Program-made: the position numbers and the translations under genes
Part shown: positions 8,659-15,760 of the stretch, piece after piece
Layout: every line of letters begins with the position of its first letter
How positions within the stretch are numbered: the stretch's first letter is position 1
The notes under the pieces: generated by a model
What the model was told of the DNA's origin: nothing
The model's database searches: none
What the model saw: the letters and a program-made list of their open reading frames with translations, nothing else
From: Sphingobium sp. YR768
GTDB lineage: Bacteria > Pseudomonadota > Alphaproteobacteria > Sphingomonadales > Sphingomonadaceae
Reading direction: 5' to 3'
DNA length: 64,000 nt
Assembly: GCF_900111125.1 (NCBI RefSeq)
Contig: NZ_FOGE01000004.1
Location: forward strand, 62,001 to 126,000

Positions 8659-8745
8659 GCGTTCCCGATAGTCCGTGTCTCGCGTTCCCGGAAGTCCGAC
8701 TCCGGGCGTTCCCGATCGTCCGAGTCTCATGGCCGGTTATCCACA
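8659..8745. other. Putative replication origin: three iterons plus DnaA box
   Basis: Three direct copies of GCGTTCCCG-N3-GTCCG begin at 8659, 8682 and 8706, a spacing of 23-24 bases, a little over two helical turns. The last copy runs into the repA stop codon. A perfect DnaA box TTATCCACA lies at 8737-8745 within the repA C-terminal codons. Iterons plus a DnaA box next to a plasmid-type initiator gene is the classic layout of an iteron-controlled oriV. The repeats could also be partition or incompatibility sites. Confidence 0.72.
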
Positions 8746-9620
8746 GGCTTGAGACCGACGCGGCGCATGGCGGCGTCGAACGGATCGAGCGGCACGGGCA
8801 CGAACGTCAGCCGGTCGCGGCCGAGCGTGTGATCGAGCGACAGGACGTAGCCGGGCAGCGGCTGGCGTGCGACGATGCCGCGCAGCTCGAACGCGAAGCG
8901 ACGGAGCGGCGACAGCACGCCGGACTTCAAATGAAGATGCGGGACGTCGAAGCTCCAGCCGCCGCGCTGCCGGCCGCCATGCTTGCGGACGATCCGGTAG
9001 AGCCAGCGTTCGAGCCCGCCGGTGAGGTCGAAATAGGCGGGGTCGATGGTCAGCACCAATGCGCGGTCAAGCACGCCGGCATAGAACCAGTCGGGCAGGA
9101 TCAGCTCGATGCCGAGCGCGCGGCCGTTGCCGTCGGCCAGTTCGCGCCATTCGTTGATCCAGGAGAAGCGATGGCGCCGCCGCTGGTGCTCCTGCCGGAT
9201 CGACGTCGCCACCGTGGTCGATTGCAGGCGATCGAGCGCGGCCTTCAGCCGGTCGTAGCTCGCCTTGCCGGTGCCGCGCCGGGTGAAGGTCAATATCTCG
9301 TGCGGCGTCGTCACCATGAGGCGCGAGGTCGGCCGCCCGGCGTCGCGCGCTTCAATGAGCTGGCTCGCGGCCCAGATCAGCACGTCGGCGTCCCAAATGG
9401 TCGCCATGCCGTGCTCCGGCACGGCTTCGACCGAAATCCACGCCGCGCCCATGTGAAACGCGATCGGCGTGGTGCGCCGGGCCTTGGCGAGACTAAAGAA
9501 CGGCCACGCCATCAGATCCTGCGCATCGCGGGGCGCGAGATTGCCGGGGATCGAGCGGAACAGCTCAAGCTGCGTGCGCTCGGCGCTGGACCGGCCGGAA
9601 AGGGAGCGAACGGCGCGCAT
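8727..9620 (-). CDS. repA: Plasmid-type replication initiator RepA (RPA family)
   Basis: A 297-residue protein resembling the replication-initiator protein A family (PF10134 type). It has an N-terminal QLELFRSIPGNLAPRDAQDLMAWPFFSLAK, a central DNA-binding part and the C-terminal DHTLGRDRLTFVPVPLDPFDAA. The ATG at 9620 is preferred over an upstream TTG at 9641. It should bind the downstream iterons to open the origin, allowing transient plasmid-like replication of the excised element. It is 5 bases from the upstream HTH gene and part of the leftward operon. Confidence 0.85.
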   Translation of the reverse strand: MRAVRSLSGRSSAERTQLELFRSIPGNLAPRDAQDLMAWPFFSLAKARRTTPIAFHMGAAWISVEAVPEHGMATIWDADVLIWAASQLIEARDAGRPTSRLMVTTPHEILTFTRRGTGKASYDRLKAALDRLQSTTVATSIRQEHQRRRHRFSWINEWRELADGNGRALGIELILPDWFYAGVLDRALVLTIDPAYFDLTGGLERWLYRIVRKHGGRQRGGWSFDVPHLHLKSGVLSPLRRFAFELRGIVARQPLPGYVLSLDHTLGRDRLTFVPVPLDPFDAAMRRVGLKPVDNRP

Positions 9621-9625
9621 CGCGG

Positions 9626-9892
9626 TCAGCGGCGCACGCAATCGGTCGGCAGGCGCTTGGCGGGATGGACCACGCCGCTGCCGGGATCGGAGGTCGAGCG
9701 GCGGCTGCCGAGCGCAGCCCAGGCGTCGAGGTCGGCGATCGCATAGACGATGCAGCCGCCCAGCCTGCGGAACACCGGGCCGGTGCCGTAGCAGCGGTGC
9801 TTCTCCAGCGTCCGCGCCGACAGGCCGAGATGGATCGCCGCATCGGGCGTCTTGAGGTAGCGTGGCGTTGTGGCGATGACGGGATCGGCCAT
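9626..9892 (-). CDS. AlpA/MerR-like helix-turn-helix protein
   Basis: An 88-residue protein. Its N-terminal half YLKTPDAAIHLGLSARTLEKHRCYGTGPVFRRLGG is a typical HTH_17 excisionase/AlpA-type DNA-binding domain. The ATG at 9892 was chosen because the longer frame adds Pro-rich sequence unlike the family. It sits immediately before repA. In this ICE type such proteins probably act as transcriptional activators or excision factors; which applies here is unknown. Confidence 0.82.
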   Translation of the reverse strand: MADPVIATTPRYLKTPDAAIHLGLSARTLEKHRCYGTGPVFRRLGGCIVYAIADLDAWAALGSRRSTSDPGSGVVHPAKRLPTDCVRR

Positions 9893-10010
9893 GATGTTCC
9901 TCCTGACGGTGGCCGGCCCCGGAAAAGGGGCGCGGCGGACAGGAGGCGATGGTGGCGAAACCGCCCCCATGCGGAGAAGGGACAAAGCTGCGGGGGAGAA
10001 AATGTCCTCG

Positions 10011-10790
10011 TCAGCCGCCGCGCAGCAGCCGGATATAGCCGCCGTCGCGCAGCTCGATCGCTTCGGTGAGCCATCGGTTTATGCGCTTGCGTTCGCGGCA
10101 GTCGGACCACTCGCCGGCGCTATATTGGCGCACATCGCGGTCGATCAGCACGGCGGCCACTTCCCTCGGACTGGCCCCGGCACGGTGCCCATCGAGCGCG
10201 CGCAGGAGCGTGAGAAGATGCTGGCGGCGGCCGGGCGTGGGGCGCAGTGCGGGCGGGCCGGACGCCATGCCGAGCGCGCGCCGGCAGACGCGCTCGGCTG
10301 ACGCGAGCCCGGCGAAGGGATAGCTCCCGTCCGGCAGCATCATGACCAGTGGACGGTCGAGGGGGCCGGCCACCCAGAGGTGCTCGTCGCCCTCCTTGTC
10401 GGCGAGAATGAGATGGAGAAGTCGCCCGATCCTGATCCGTGCGCGGATCGCGCCCAGCATCTTGATGTCGAGACGCAACATGTTGCTGATGCCGGAGGGC
10501 GGCGGCCCCAGCATGACGCAGGCGGGCGAAAGGTCGAGCCGCGCCACCGCGAGCTTCGGATCGAACGCGGATGCCGGGTCCGCGTGGAAGCTGATTCCCC
10601 AGCGCCGCACCAGGCCGGCGGTCGCGTCGTCGGCCGTGATCTTGCCGCGCTTCACGCGGTCGAGCGCGCGGCGGTAGGCGGCGCGATAGCCCTCGTTACG
10701 GCCGAGATAGCCGATGGCGATATCCGAATAGGCGAGCGCGTCGTCCCCGGCTTCGTCCGGGGGCGCGCGCCAGTCCTCCCCAGGCGGCAT
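10011..10790 (-). CDS. DUF2285 domain protein (putative DNA-binding regulator)
   Basis: A 259-residue protein starting at the ATG at 10790 with a strong upstream AGGAGG-type site. The N-terminus resembles the short DUF6499-type domain (YLGRNEGYRAAYRRALDRVK), and the rest matches DUF2285 proteins of conjugative elements, including the terminal QYSAGEWSDCRERKRINRWLTEAIELRDGGYIRLL. It is a regulator candidate in the replication/transfer operon. It is separated from the HTH gene by 118 bases, enough for an internal promoter. Confidence 0.78.
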   Translation of the reverse strand: MPPGEDWRAPPDEAGDDALAYSDIAIGYLGRNEGYRAAYRRALDRVKRGKITADDATAGLVRRWGISFHADPASAFDPKLAVARLDLSPACVMLGPPPSGISNMLRLDIKMLGAIRARIRIGRLLHLILADKEGDEHLWVAGPLDRPLVMMLPDGSYPFAGLASAERVCRRALGMASGPPALRPTPGRRQHLLTLLRALDGHRAGASPREVAAVLIDRDVRQYSAGEWSDCRERKRINRWLTEAIELRDGGYIRLLRGG

Positions 10791-10946
10791 CCTATCCTCC
10801 TAAGCATGGCTCTCTGCGGAGCGCCGGAAGATGTTCGCGATGCCCGGACGACGCGGAAGCCCTGCCGAGCGTGCCGGCGCATAGCGGATTCAAGTCAGCG
10901 TTTTGACGGGATTTTCTGCGCGGTAGCCGGGTTAGCCGGCTAACCG

Positions 10947-11210
10947 TCAGGAGCCGGACGGACGCAGATAGTGACGGTATCCGGTCTCGGACATCCAGCG
11001 TGCGCGGGCGAGATGCGAGTCATAGACCAGGCGCGCGCGATCGGGCTCGATGGCCGGGTCGATACCGAAAATGATCCGCACGGCCTCGCACCAGTCGGCT
11101 TTCTCGGCGGCGGCGTCGAGCAGGCGCCAGTAGGTGCGATGGTGCCGTTCGTCATAGGCAGTGACGTGGGAGGCATCGGGCGCGCGGTCCTCGAAAGCGG
11201 CTATCGCCAT
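10947..11210 (-). CDS. Small ICE protein (87 aa), hypothetical
   Basis: An 87-residue protein starting at the ATG at 11210 (MAIAAFEDRAPDASH) and rich in aromatic, His and Arg residues (DERHHRTYWRLLDAAAEKADW). Its sequence style and position between the XRE regulator and the DUF2285 gene match a recurrent short ICE protein of unknown function. The longer frame to 11330 lacks family-like sequence. No catalytic motif is seen. Confidence 0.7.
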   Translation of the reverse strand: MAIAAFEDRAPDASHVTAYDERHHRTYWRLLDAAAEKADWCEAVRIIFGIDPAIEPDRARLVYDSHLARARWMSETGYRHYLRPSGS

Positions 11211-11347
11211 CGCCTGAGCCCGTTCGCAGCCATCACCCCACACCCCCGGATTCACGAAACATATACCATAATGGATCGAAGTAATCGCACCGTCTTTGCT
11301 ATGGCGATGCGATGAGTCGCGCACGATCAACGATGCGATGAAGCCGT

Positions 11348-11599
11348 TTATCTTCGCTTTTCGCCGCCCGAATTGCTCACCAGCAGCACGCCCTGGCCGC
11401 GATCCGAATCGAGAAAGACGATCCCGGCCGCCTCCAGCGCCCTGACCACCTGATGCCGGGTATTGTCGTTCACGGGCTTATATTGCGTCGATTCCAGGCG
11501 CTTGAGCGCCGTCAACGCAACAATGGCCTTCTCTGCAAGCAACTCCTGTGTCCAACCGAGAAGCGCACGAGCGGCCCGCACCTGGCGGGATGTGATCAT
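11348..11599 (-). CDS. XRE-family helix-turn-helix regulator
   Basis: An 83-residue protein with an N-terminal Cro/XRE HTH (ITSRQVRAARALLGWTQELLAEKAIVALTALKRLE) and a short tail around GIVFLDSDRGQGV, typical of small ICE regulators. It is the first gene of the leftward replication/transfer block. Two palindromes and a TATAAT box lie directly upstream, which suggests it autoregulates and thereby controls element mobility. Confidence 0.85.
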   Translation of the reverse strand: MITSRQVRAARALLGWTQELLAEKAIVALTALKRLESTQYKPVNDNTRHQVVRALEAAGIVFLDSDRGQGVLLVSNSGGEKRR

Positions 11600-11667
11600 G
11601 CACGATCACGTCCACGAGCCGAGCGCTATACGCTATTAAAACGACTATTATAGTCGTCTTGGCATAG
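11592..11667 (-). promoter_or_regulatory. Promoter with embedded operator for the XRE regulator
   Basis: On the minus strand a perfect -10 box TATAAT lies inside the palindrome ACGACTA-TTA-TAGTCGT at 11641-11657. A second perfect palindrome, GTGATC-N6-GATCAC at 11592-11609, overlaps the start codon. A candidate -35 (TTGCGT) lies 15 bases upstream of the -10. A repressor bound to either palindrome would block RNA polymerase or early elongation. The XRE protein encoded just downstream is the obvious ligand, by inference. Confidence 0.65.
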
Positions 11668-11690
11668 ACGCAACTTAAGTGGACACTCCA

Positions 11691-11727
11691 ACGAAAGAAG
11701 GCCCGGCGGCTTGCGCCGCCGGGCCTT
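11691..11727 (-). terminator. Intrinsic terminator after ssb
   Basis: A perfect 13-bp GC-rich stem (arms 11698-11710 and 11715-11727, loop TTGC) is followed on the minus strand by a short pyrimidine/T stretch. It lies 12 bases past the ssb stop and separates ssb from the XRE promoter region. Confidence 0.8.
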
Positions 11728-11739
11728 CGGCGCCTCGGT

Positions 11740-12141
11740 TCAGAACGGAATGTCGTCGTCGAGGTCGTTGGTGTAGCCGCCCGTCTGCGCGGACTTGCCC
11801 CGGCTGAGGAAGTCCACCGTCTCGGCGATGATCTCGCAGCCGTAGCGGTCGACGCCCTGCTGGTCGGTCCACTTGGTGTAGTGGATGCGGCCGCGCACCA
11901 GCACCTTCATGCCCTTCTCGCAATGCTCCTGAATGGTCTTGCCGAGGCCGTTGAATGCGGTGACGCGGTGCCATTCGGTGTCCTGGACACGATAGCCGTT
12001 GTCGTCCCGAACGACCTTGCCCTCCGAATAGCGGGGGCGCGAGGTGGCGAGGGTGAAGTGGGTGATATGGGTGCCGCCCTGGGTGCTGCGGCTTTCCGGG
12101 TCCTGGCCGATGTTGCCGGCGAGAATGACGATGTTCTGCAT
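11740..12141 (-). CDS. ssb: Single-stranded DNA-binding protein
   Basis: A 133-residue SSB starting at the ATG at 12141 (MQNIVILAGNIGQDPESRS). The OB-fold hallmarks are present: THFTLATSRP, DTEWHRVTAFNGLGKTIQEHCEKGMKVLVRGRI. The acidic C-terminal tip DLDDDIPF is the conserved partner-binding motif. It should coat single-stranded element DNA during transfer and replication. It is shorter than chromosomal SSBs because the Gly-rich linker is nearly absent, as is usual for plasmid and ICE copies. It has its own strong terminator. Confidence 0.95.
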   Translation of the reverse strand: MQNIVILAGNIGQDPESRSTQGGTHITHFTLATSRPRYSEGKVVRDDNGYRVQDTEWHRVTAFNGLGKTIQEHCEKGMKVLVRGRIHYTKWTDQQGVDRYGCEIIAETVDFLSRGKSAQTGGYTNDLDDDIPF

Positions 12142-12806
12142 TTCAAGTCTCCGTTGCTTCACGTCCGAGGGACCGTCCCTCCGACGAGACCCGGCCAAGA
12201 CCGTCGGGAGGCGCTGGCATCGACGCGCAGCGGAGACCTGACCCCCAAGGCCCGAAGTGGTGCGGGCAGGCGCTTCAGCGCCAACACGGATCGGAAGCCG
12301 CGGGGGTTGTTGGCGCAAACCGAACGGGCTTAGGGGATCGTCAGTCGGAGGGGCTGTCACTCGGCGAAGCGGAACGGAGCGATGCGGGACACGGCCTTGC
12401 TTGCTGGTGGAAGGCCGGACTGCCCGATAGCTGTGCCTGGGCGGCTCTGTCCGAGCTTCATCCTCCACTCGTCCCCCCATGCGCCGTGGCGGCGTTCGAC
12501 GGGTGGAGACGGCCGCGTCCGGGAACACCGCTTCCGCATCGCCACCGAAGGCCAGGCACGCCGGTCAGTCGCCGGGAAGGGGAAGATTGGCCGCCCGCAC
12601 CCACACCGGGACGGCGGGACAGCGGCGGCCGCTACGGCTGCGGGATCGTCGATAGGTGGAGGTGGACGGCGCGTTCGAACGGGCATAGGCGACGGCGATC
12701 GGGACCGCTTCCGTTCTGAACCGAGGCGCGCGAGGTCAGCGAAGCCCTGCCGGCCTACTCGCCTTGTGTGACAGATGAGACTATCTTCCACGCAGAGGAG
12801 TCGATC
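12142..12806. other. Intergenic region upstream of ssb, no supported gene
   Basis: This stretch separates leftward ssb from a rightward small gene. Open frames cross it, but their composition is low-complexity (Arg/Pro/Gly-rich shadows) and none has a credible ribosome site. It probably holds divergent promoters. I see no clear -10/-35 pair. Confidence 0.5.
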
Positions 12807-12989
12807 ATGGTCGCCCGTGCAGCAACGTCGAAAGGTGAAAAGAGCGCGGAAAAGCGCGAAAGCGGCGCGACCAGGCCGACCGAGCTTGGCCTGCTGGCGC
12901 TGGCGATGCTGGCCCAGCCCGATCCGGTGGCGACCTACTTCAGAAAGACGCGCGGCAAGCTCGGAGCGGATCACCAGCTCGACTATTGA
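12807..12989 (+). CDS. Small protein (60 aa), hypothetical
   Basis: The ATG at 12807 is preceded by GAGGAG at a suitable distance. The 60-residue product starts with a Lys/Glu/Arg-rich segment and continues with RPTELGLLALAMLAQPDPVATYFRKTRGKLG, a defined amphipathic core. It is one of few rightward genes in the element. The longer frame from 12768 is less likely because the ribosome site favours 12807. Function unknown. Confidence 0.55.
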   Translation: MVARAATSKGEKSAEKRESGATRPTELGLLALAMLAQPDPVATYFRKTRGKLGADHQLDY

Positions 12990-13122
12990 CCTGCGCGCGC
13001 ATCTGCGGCGCATCAAACCGGACACGCATGTTGCTCGCCCCGCACGGCAGATTCATCCCTTTCCAAGGATGCGGCGAGCGGCCAGGCCGACCGCTCGGCT
13101 CAGGACGGGATCGCCTCACCGA

Positions 13123-13290
13123 TCACGCCCCGAAGGGATCGTATTCGTGAACGATGCTGGCGGTGTCACCGTCGAACTCACGCGCTTCGAGCACGCCGAA
13201 CAGGCGGTCGCCGATCTTCACGACGACGATGCACGTCATCAGCGTCCGGGCGAGGTTCCAAGCGTGGGACTGGGCGATTTCCAAGGACAT
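13123..13290 (-). CDS. Small protein (55 aa), hypothetical
   Basis: A 55-residue product from the ATG at 13290 (MSLEIAQSHAWNLARTLM) with beta-like IVVVKIGDRLFGVLEAREFDGD and an acidic DPFGA end. The protein-like pattern and defined N-terminus favour a real gene over chance. The frame continues upstream to 13398 but with unconvincing sequence. No recognised domain. Confidence 0.5.
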   Translation of the reverse strand: MSLEIAQSHAWNLARTLMTCIVVVKIGDRLFGVLEAREFDGDTASIVHEYDPFGA

Positions 13291-13756
13291 TGATCCGGCT
13301 CCTGTCTTTAGGAGCGAGGACCATCCCCGCTCGACAGGCGCCCGAAGCGTCGGGCGGATGGCCGCAATCACCGCACAGGCGCAGCCTGAAGGCCGCACGC
13401 TCGCGTAGCGGACCCTTTACGGGTTGATGGCGACAGGCCATCCGTCAGACCAAGGATAGCGTCTCAAAGAGCGGGGTGGTGCTCGCGCAGACGGGAACTG
13501 GCTGTTCCTGAAATCGCGCAGTCCTCTATAGGCCGAGTGACGGCAGGTCGTGCTGAAGACAAAGAGCGCTGGTTCGGATCAGACGAAGGTCATGCAAGCG
13601 CATCGCGTAGTGCGTTGACCATCGCCATCGTGACGACGGCCTGGGGATCGCGGCGCGGAAGTAGAGGCACGCCGTTGCGCTGTGCTGTTTCCTGCGGAGC
13701 GCACATCGCTTGGCAGGCAAGCGATTGCCGCCGCGCGCCGCGCGGGTTCACTGGTC
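13291..13756. other. Intergenic region, no supported gene
   Basis: Several overlapping open frames cross this stretch, but none has a good start or protein-like composition. A small hairpin (CGCTTG-N5-CAAGCG) lies near 13715. It sits downstream of vapC and may be a remnant of lost cargo. Confidence 0.4.
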
Positions 13757-14164
13757 TCAACCCTCGCGGAGAAATGGATTGAGGATGCGCAGCGCCCCAT
13801 CAACGAGGAGGCCGTGCTGCATATCTTCCGACCAAAGCGTAGCACAACCGGCCGCGCGCGCGGCGGCGACGATCATTCCGTCATAGACAGAGAGCTGATA
13901 GCGTTCGGCGATGGCGATGCCCGCTTCATGGATGTCGATCGTGACGGGAACGACATCGACCAATCCGCGCACGGCGCTCAGCAGCGCGTGCGTTTCGGGC
14001 CAGTCCAGCCCCATCTTCCGCCGGGCGACACTGGTAATCTCGTTCAGAACCTGAACGCTGATCAGGCCGCCGTCGGCGAGAAGAGCCTCGGCGCGCTCGG
14101 CCTTCGCCCGATCGGCGCCGGCCATATAGAGGATCACGTTGGAGTCGAGGAAACTACCGGGCAT
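13757..14164 (-). CDS. vapC: VapC-type PIN-domain ribonuclease toxin
   Basis: A 135-residue PIN-domain RNase. Acidic metal-binding residues are visible: Asp in SFLDSNVILY near the N-terminus, Glu in VQVLNEITSVA near residue 42, Asp in YQLSVYDGMIVAAA near residue 95, and the C-terminal WSEDM. The toxin should cleave RNA when the labile antitoxin is lost, stabilising the element. It overlaps the vapB 3' end by 11 bases, which couples translation. Confidence 0.9.
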   Translation of the reverse strand: MPGSFLDSNVILYMAGADRAKAERAEALLADGGLISVQVLNEITSVARRKMGLDWPETHALLSAVRGLVDVVPVTIDIHEAGIAIAERYQLSVYDGMIVAAARAAGCATLWSEDMQHGLLVDGALRILNPFLREG

Positions 14165-14384
14165 TGGCCTCGTCCCTGTCGAACTTCCAGTCCGCAGGGA
14201 GTCGACCGCGAAACGCCTGCAACCGCTTCAGGAACTCGGCGCGGCCAGGTTTGCGTGAAACCGCCAGTTCGCGGCTGTCGTCGAGCCGGATTTCGATCTC
14301 GTCGCCTTCCTTCAGCTTGAGGGCGTCAACCACGATCGCGGGCAGTCGGATGGCAAGGCTATTGCCCCATTTGGCGACCTGCAT
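14154..14384 (-). CDS. vapB: VapB/MazE-type AbrB-fold antitoxin
   Basis: A 76-residue antitoxin with the AbrB/SpoVT swapped-hairpin N-terminus MQVAKWGNSLAIRLP, then LKLKEGDEIEIRLDD. The ATG at 14384 was chosen over one at 14390 because GGAG lies six bases upstream of it. The C-terminal part should wrap the PIN toxin. The protein probably binds the palindrome upstream and represses its own operon. Confidence 0.9.
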   Translation of the reverse strand: MQVAKWGNSLAIRLPAIVVDALKLKEGDEIEIRLDDSRELAVSRKPGRAEFLKRLQAFRGRLPADWKFDRDEANAR

Positions 14385-14395
14385 GAACATCTCCA

Positions 14396-14425
14396 ATGAT
14401 ATACAGATGGCGAAATGTATATCAT
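14396..14425. promoter_or_regulatory. vapBC operator palindrome
   Basis: Perfect 10-bp inverted repeat ATGATATACA / TGTATATCAT with a 10-base spacer, 12 bases upstream of the vapB start. The symmetry and AT-rich arms in GC-rich DNA are what an AbrB-type antitoxin dimer binds. The arms also contain TATA-like -10 elements. Confidence 0.8.
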
Positions 14426-14463
14426 CAGGGCCTCGAAGGCAAGGATCGCCACGAAGGCGGCGC

Positions 14464-15405
14464 TTACGCGCCGCCTCGCTGCCGGAAGTCCCAGACCTTG
14501 ATGCCCATCACCTTGGCCTTGTCCCGGATGTTGTCCTGGATGCCGGTGCCGGGGAAGACGACGAGTCCCTTCGGCATCGTTTCGAGAACCTCGTCATTGC
14601 GCTTGAACGGCGCGGCCCGCTTGTGCTTGTCCCAGTCGGGCTCGAAGGGGACGCTCGGGACGCCGCGATTGTCGGCCCACAGAACGGAGATATGCTCGCC
14701 GCCAGTGCCGGTCGCGCCGTGCAGCAGCACCATGTCGGGGAACTTCGCCTTGATCCGGTCCAGCGTCGCATAGATGAAATTGACGTCGTTGAACGCCGGA
14801 CCCGAGGAGACCGCGATGCGGGTGCCGGGGGGCACGAGCACCTGCTTGTCGGCCCATTTGCGCGCATTAATGAAGTCGCGGCTGGAGATCACCGCCGAGG
14901 TAAGCGCCTTGCGGTTGACCTTCGAGCCGGAGCGCGGCGTCCAGGCTTTGCGGACATGGATGCGGTAGTGATCGGCACAGGCGTCGCGGAAGAACTCCAT
15001 CGCGTCACGGCGTTCGATCATGGTCGCACCTTCGCGCAGCAGCCGCTCCAGCTCGACCGACTTCACCTCGGAGCCGTCCTGTTCGCGCTGGCTGCGCTTC
15101 TGGGCGAACTCGTTGTCGTCCAGCTCGCGCTCGATCCGTTCGCCGGTGCGCTGGAAGACGTTGGTGATGTTCCAGAGCAGGTCTTCAAGGTCGGGTTCGA
15201 GCCGCGTGTCGATCAGACACGAGACCATCGCGTCGAAGATGTCGGCGACGGCGCCCTCGGCCGAGCGGGAGTCGGGGAGCGGGCGCTGGTCGGGCTCGTC
15301 CTCGAAGGGCCGGTATCCGTATAGAGCCATCTCCTGAAGCAGGTAGGCGGTGGGGGATTCCTCGTGCTCGGGTTCATGTTCGGGAAGCGGATTGTCGGTT
15401 GTCAT
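14464..15405 (-). CDS. DUF2493 (SLOG-superfamily) protein
   Basis: A 313-residue protein from the ATG at 15405. The N-terminal half is helical and acidic. The C-terminal half is a Rossmann-like DUF2493/SLOG domain: RIAVSSGPAFNDVNFIYATLD, MVLLHGATGTGGEHISVLWAD, and GLVVFPGTGIQDNIRDKAK. SLOG domains bind nucleotides or nucleotide-derived ligands. Copies are frequent in these ICEs with no assigned role. The SLOG link suggests nucleotide sensing or processing. Confidence 0.82.
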   Translation of the reverse strand: MTTDNPLPEHEPEHEESPTAYLLQEMALYGYRPFEDEPDQRPLPDSRSAEGAVADIFDAMVSCLIDTRLEPDLEDLLWNITNVFQRTGERIERELDDNEFAQKRSQREQDGSEVKSVELERLLREGATMIERRDAMEFFRDACADHYRIHVRKAWTPRSGSKVNRKALTSAVISSRDFINARKWADKQVLVPPGTRIAVSSGPAFNDVNFIYATLDRIKAKFPDMVLLHGATGTGGEHISVLWADNRGVPSVPFEPDWDKHKRAAPFKRNDEVLETMPKGLVVFPGTGIQDNIRDKAKVMGIKVWDFRQRGGA

Positions 15406-15760
15406 GGCGACGCCTCTCATCGGTTGACCGCGCCCTTCGCGGCCTTCGCAGGCGTCGAAAGACGGCGGGCGAACCGGGCTTGCACCGCCAACCCCGCCCC
15501 TCGCGGGGGGCGGCCGAGCGCAGCGCTGGACGGCAGGGCGGCGGCTAATTTGTTTCGCGATGCAAAGCGGCCGCTCGCGGCCGCGGCGGAAATTAGCCGC
15601 CGAACGCCGTTGCCGGGCCGGGGCGGCTGTCGTCCAGAACGCCTCTCAAGAAGGCCGCGAAGGGCACGGGCCTCTCCGATGATCGCAAGCGTCGCCGCAA
15701 CCGGCAGGCCGGACCTTCCCGAACCCCGAGCCGAAGTCCCCGCCGCCTTTCCGGCGTCAC
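15406..15760. other. Intergenic region with nested inverted repeats
   Basis: A gene-free stretch between the DUF2493 and Toprim genes. Besides the large nested repeat (separate entry) it holds a GC-rich hairpin near 15493-15514 (CCGCCCC-TCGC-GGGGGGCGG). It probably combines the DUF2493 promoter, a terminator for the Toprim gene and possibly a transfer-related site. Confidence 0.45.
15540..15601. repeat. Nested perfect inverted repeats
   Basis: Outer arms GGCGGCTAATTT (15540-15551) and AAATTAGCCGCC (15590-15601) are a perfect 12-bp inverted repeat. Inside is a second perfect palindrome GCGGCCG-CTCG-CGGCCGC (15567-15584). The nested cruciform could be an oriT/nic region, a single-strand origin or a bidirectional terminator. 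No nic consensus could be identified by eye. Confidence 0.7.
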
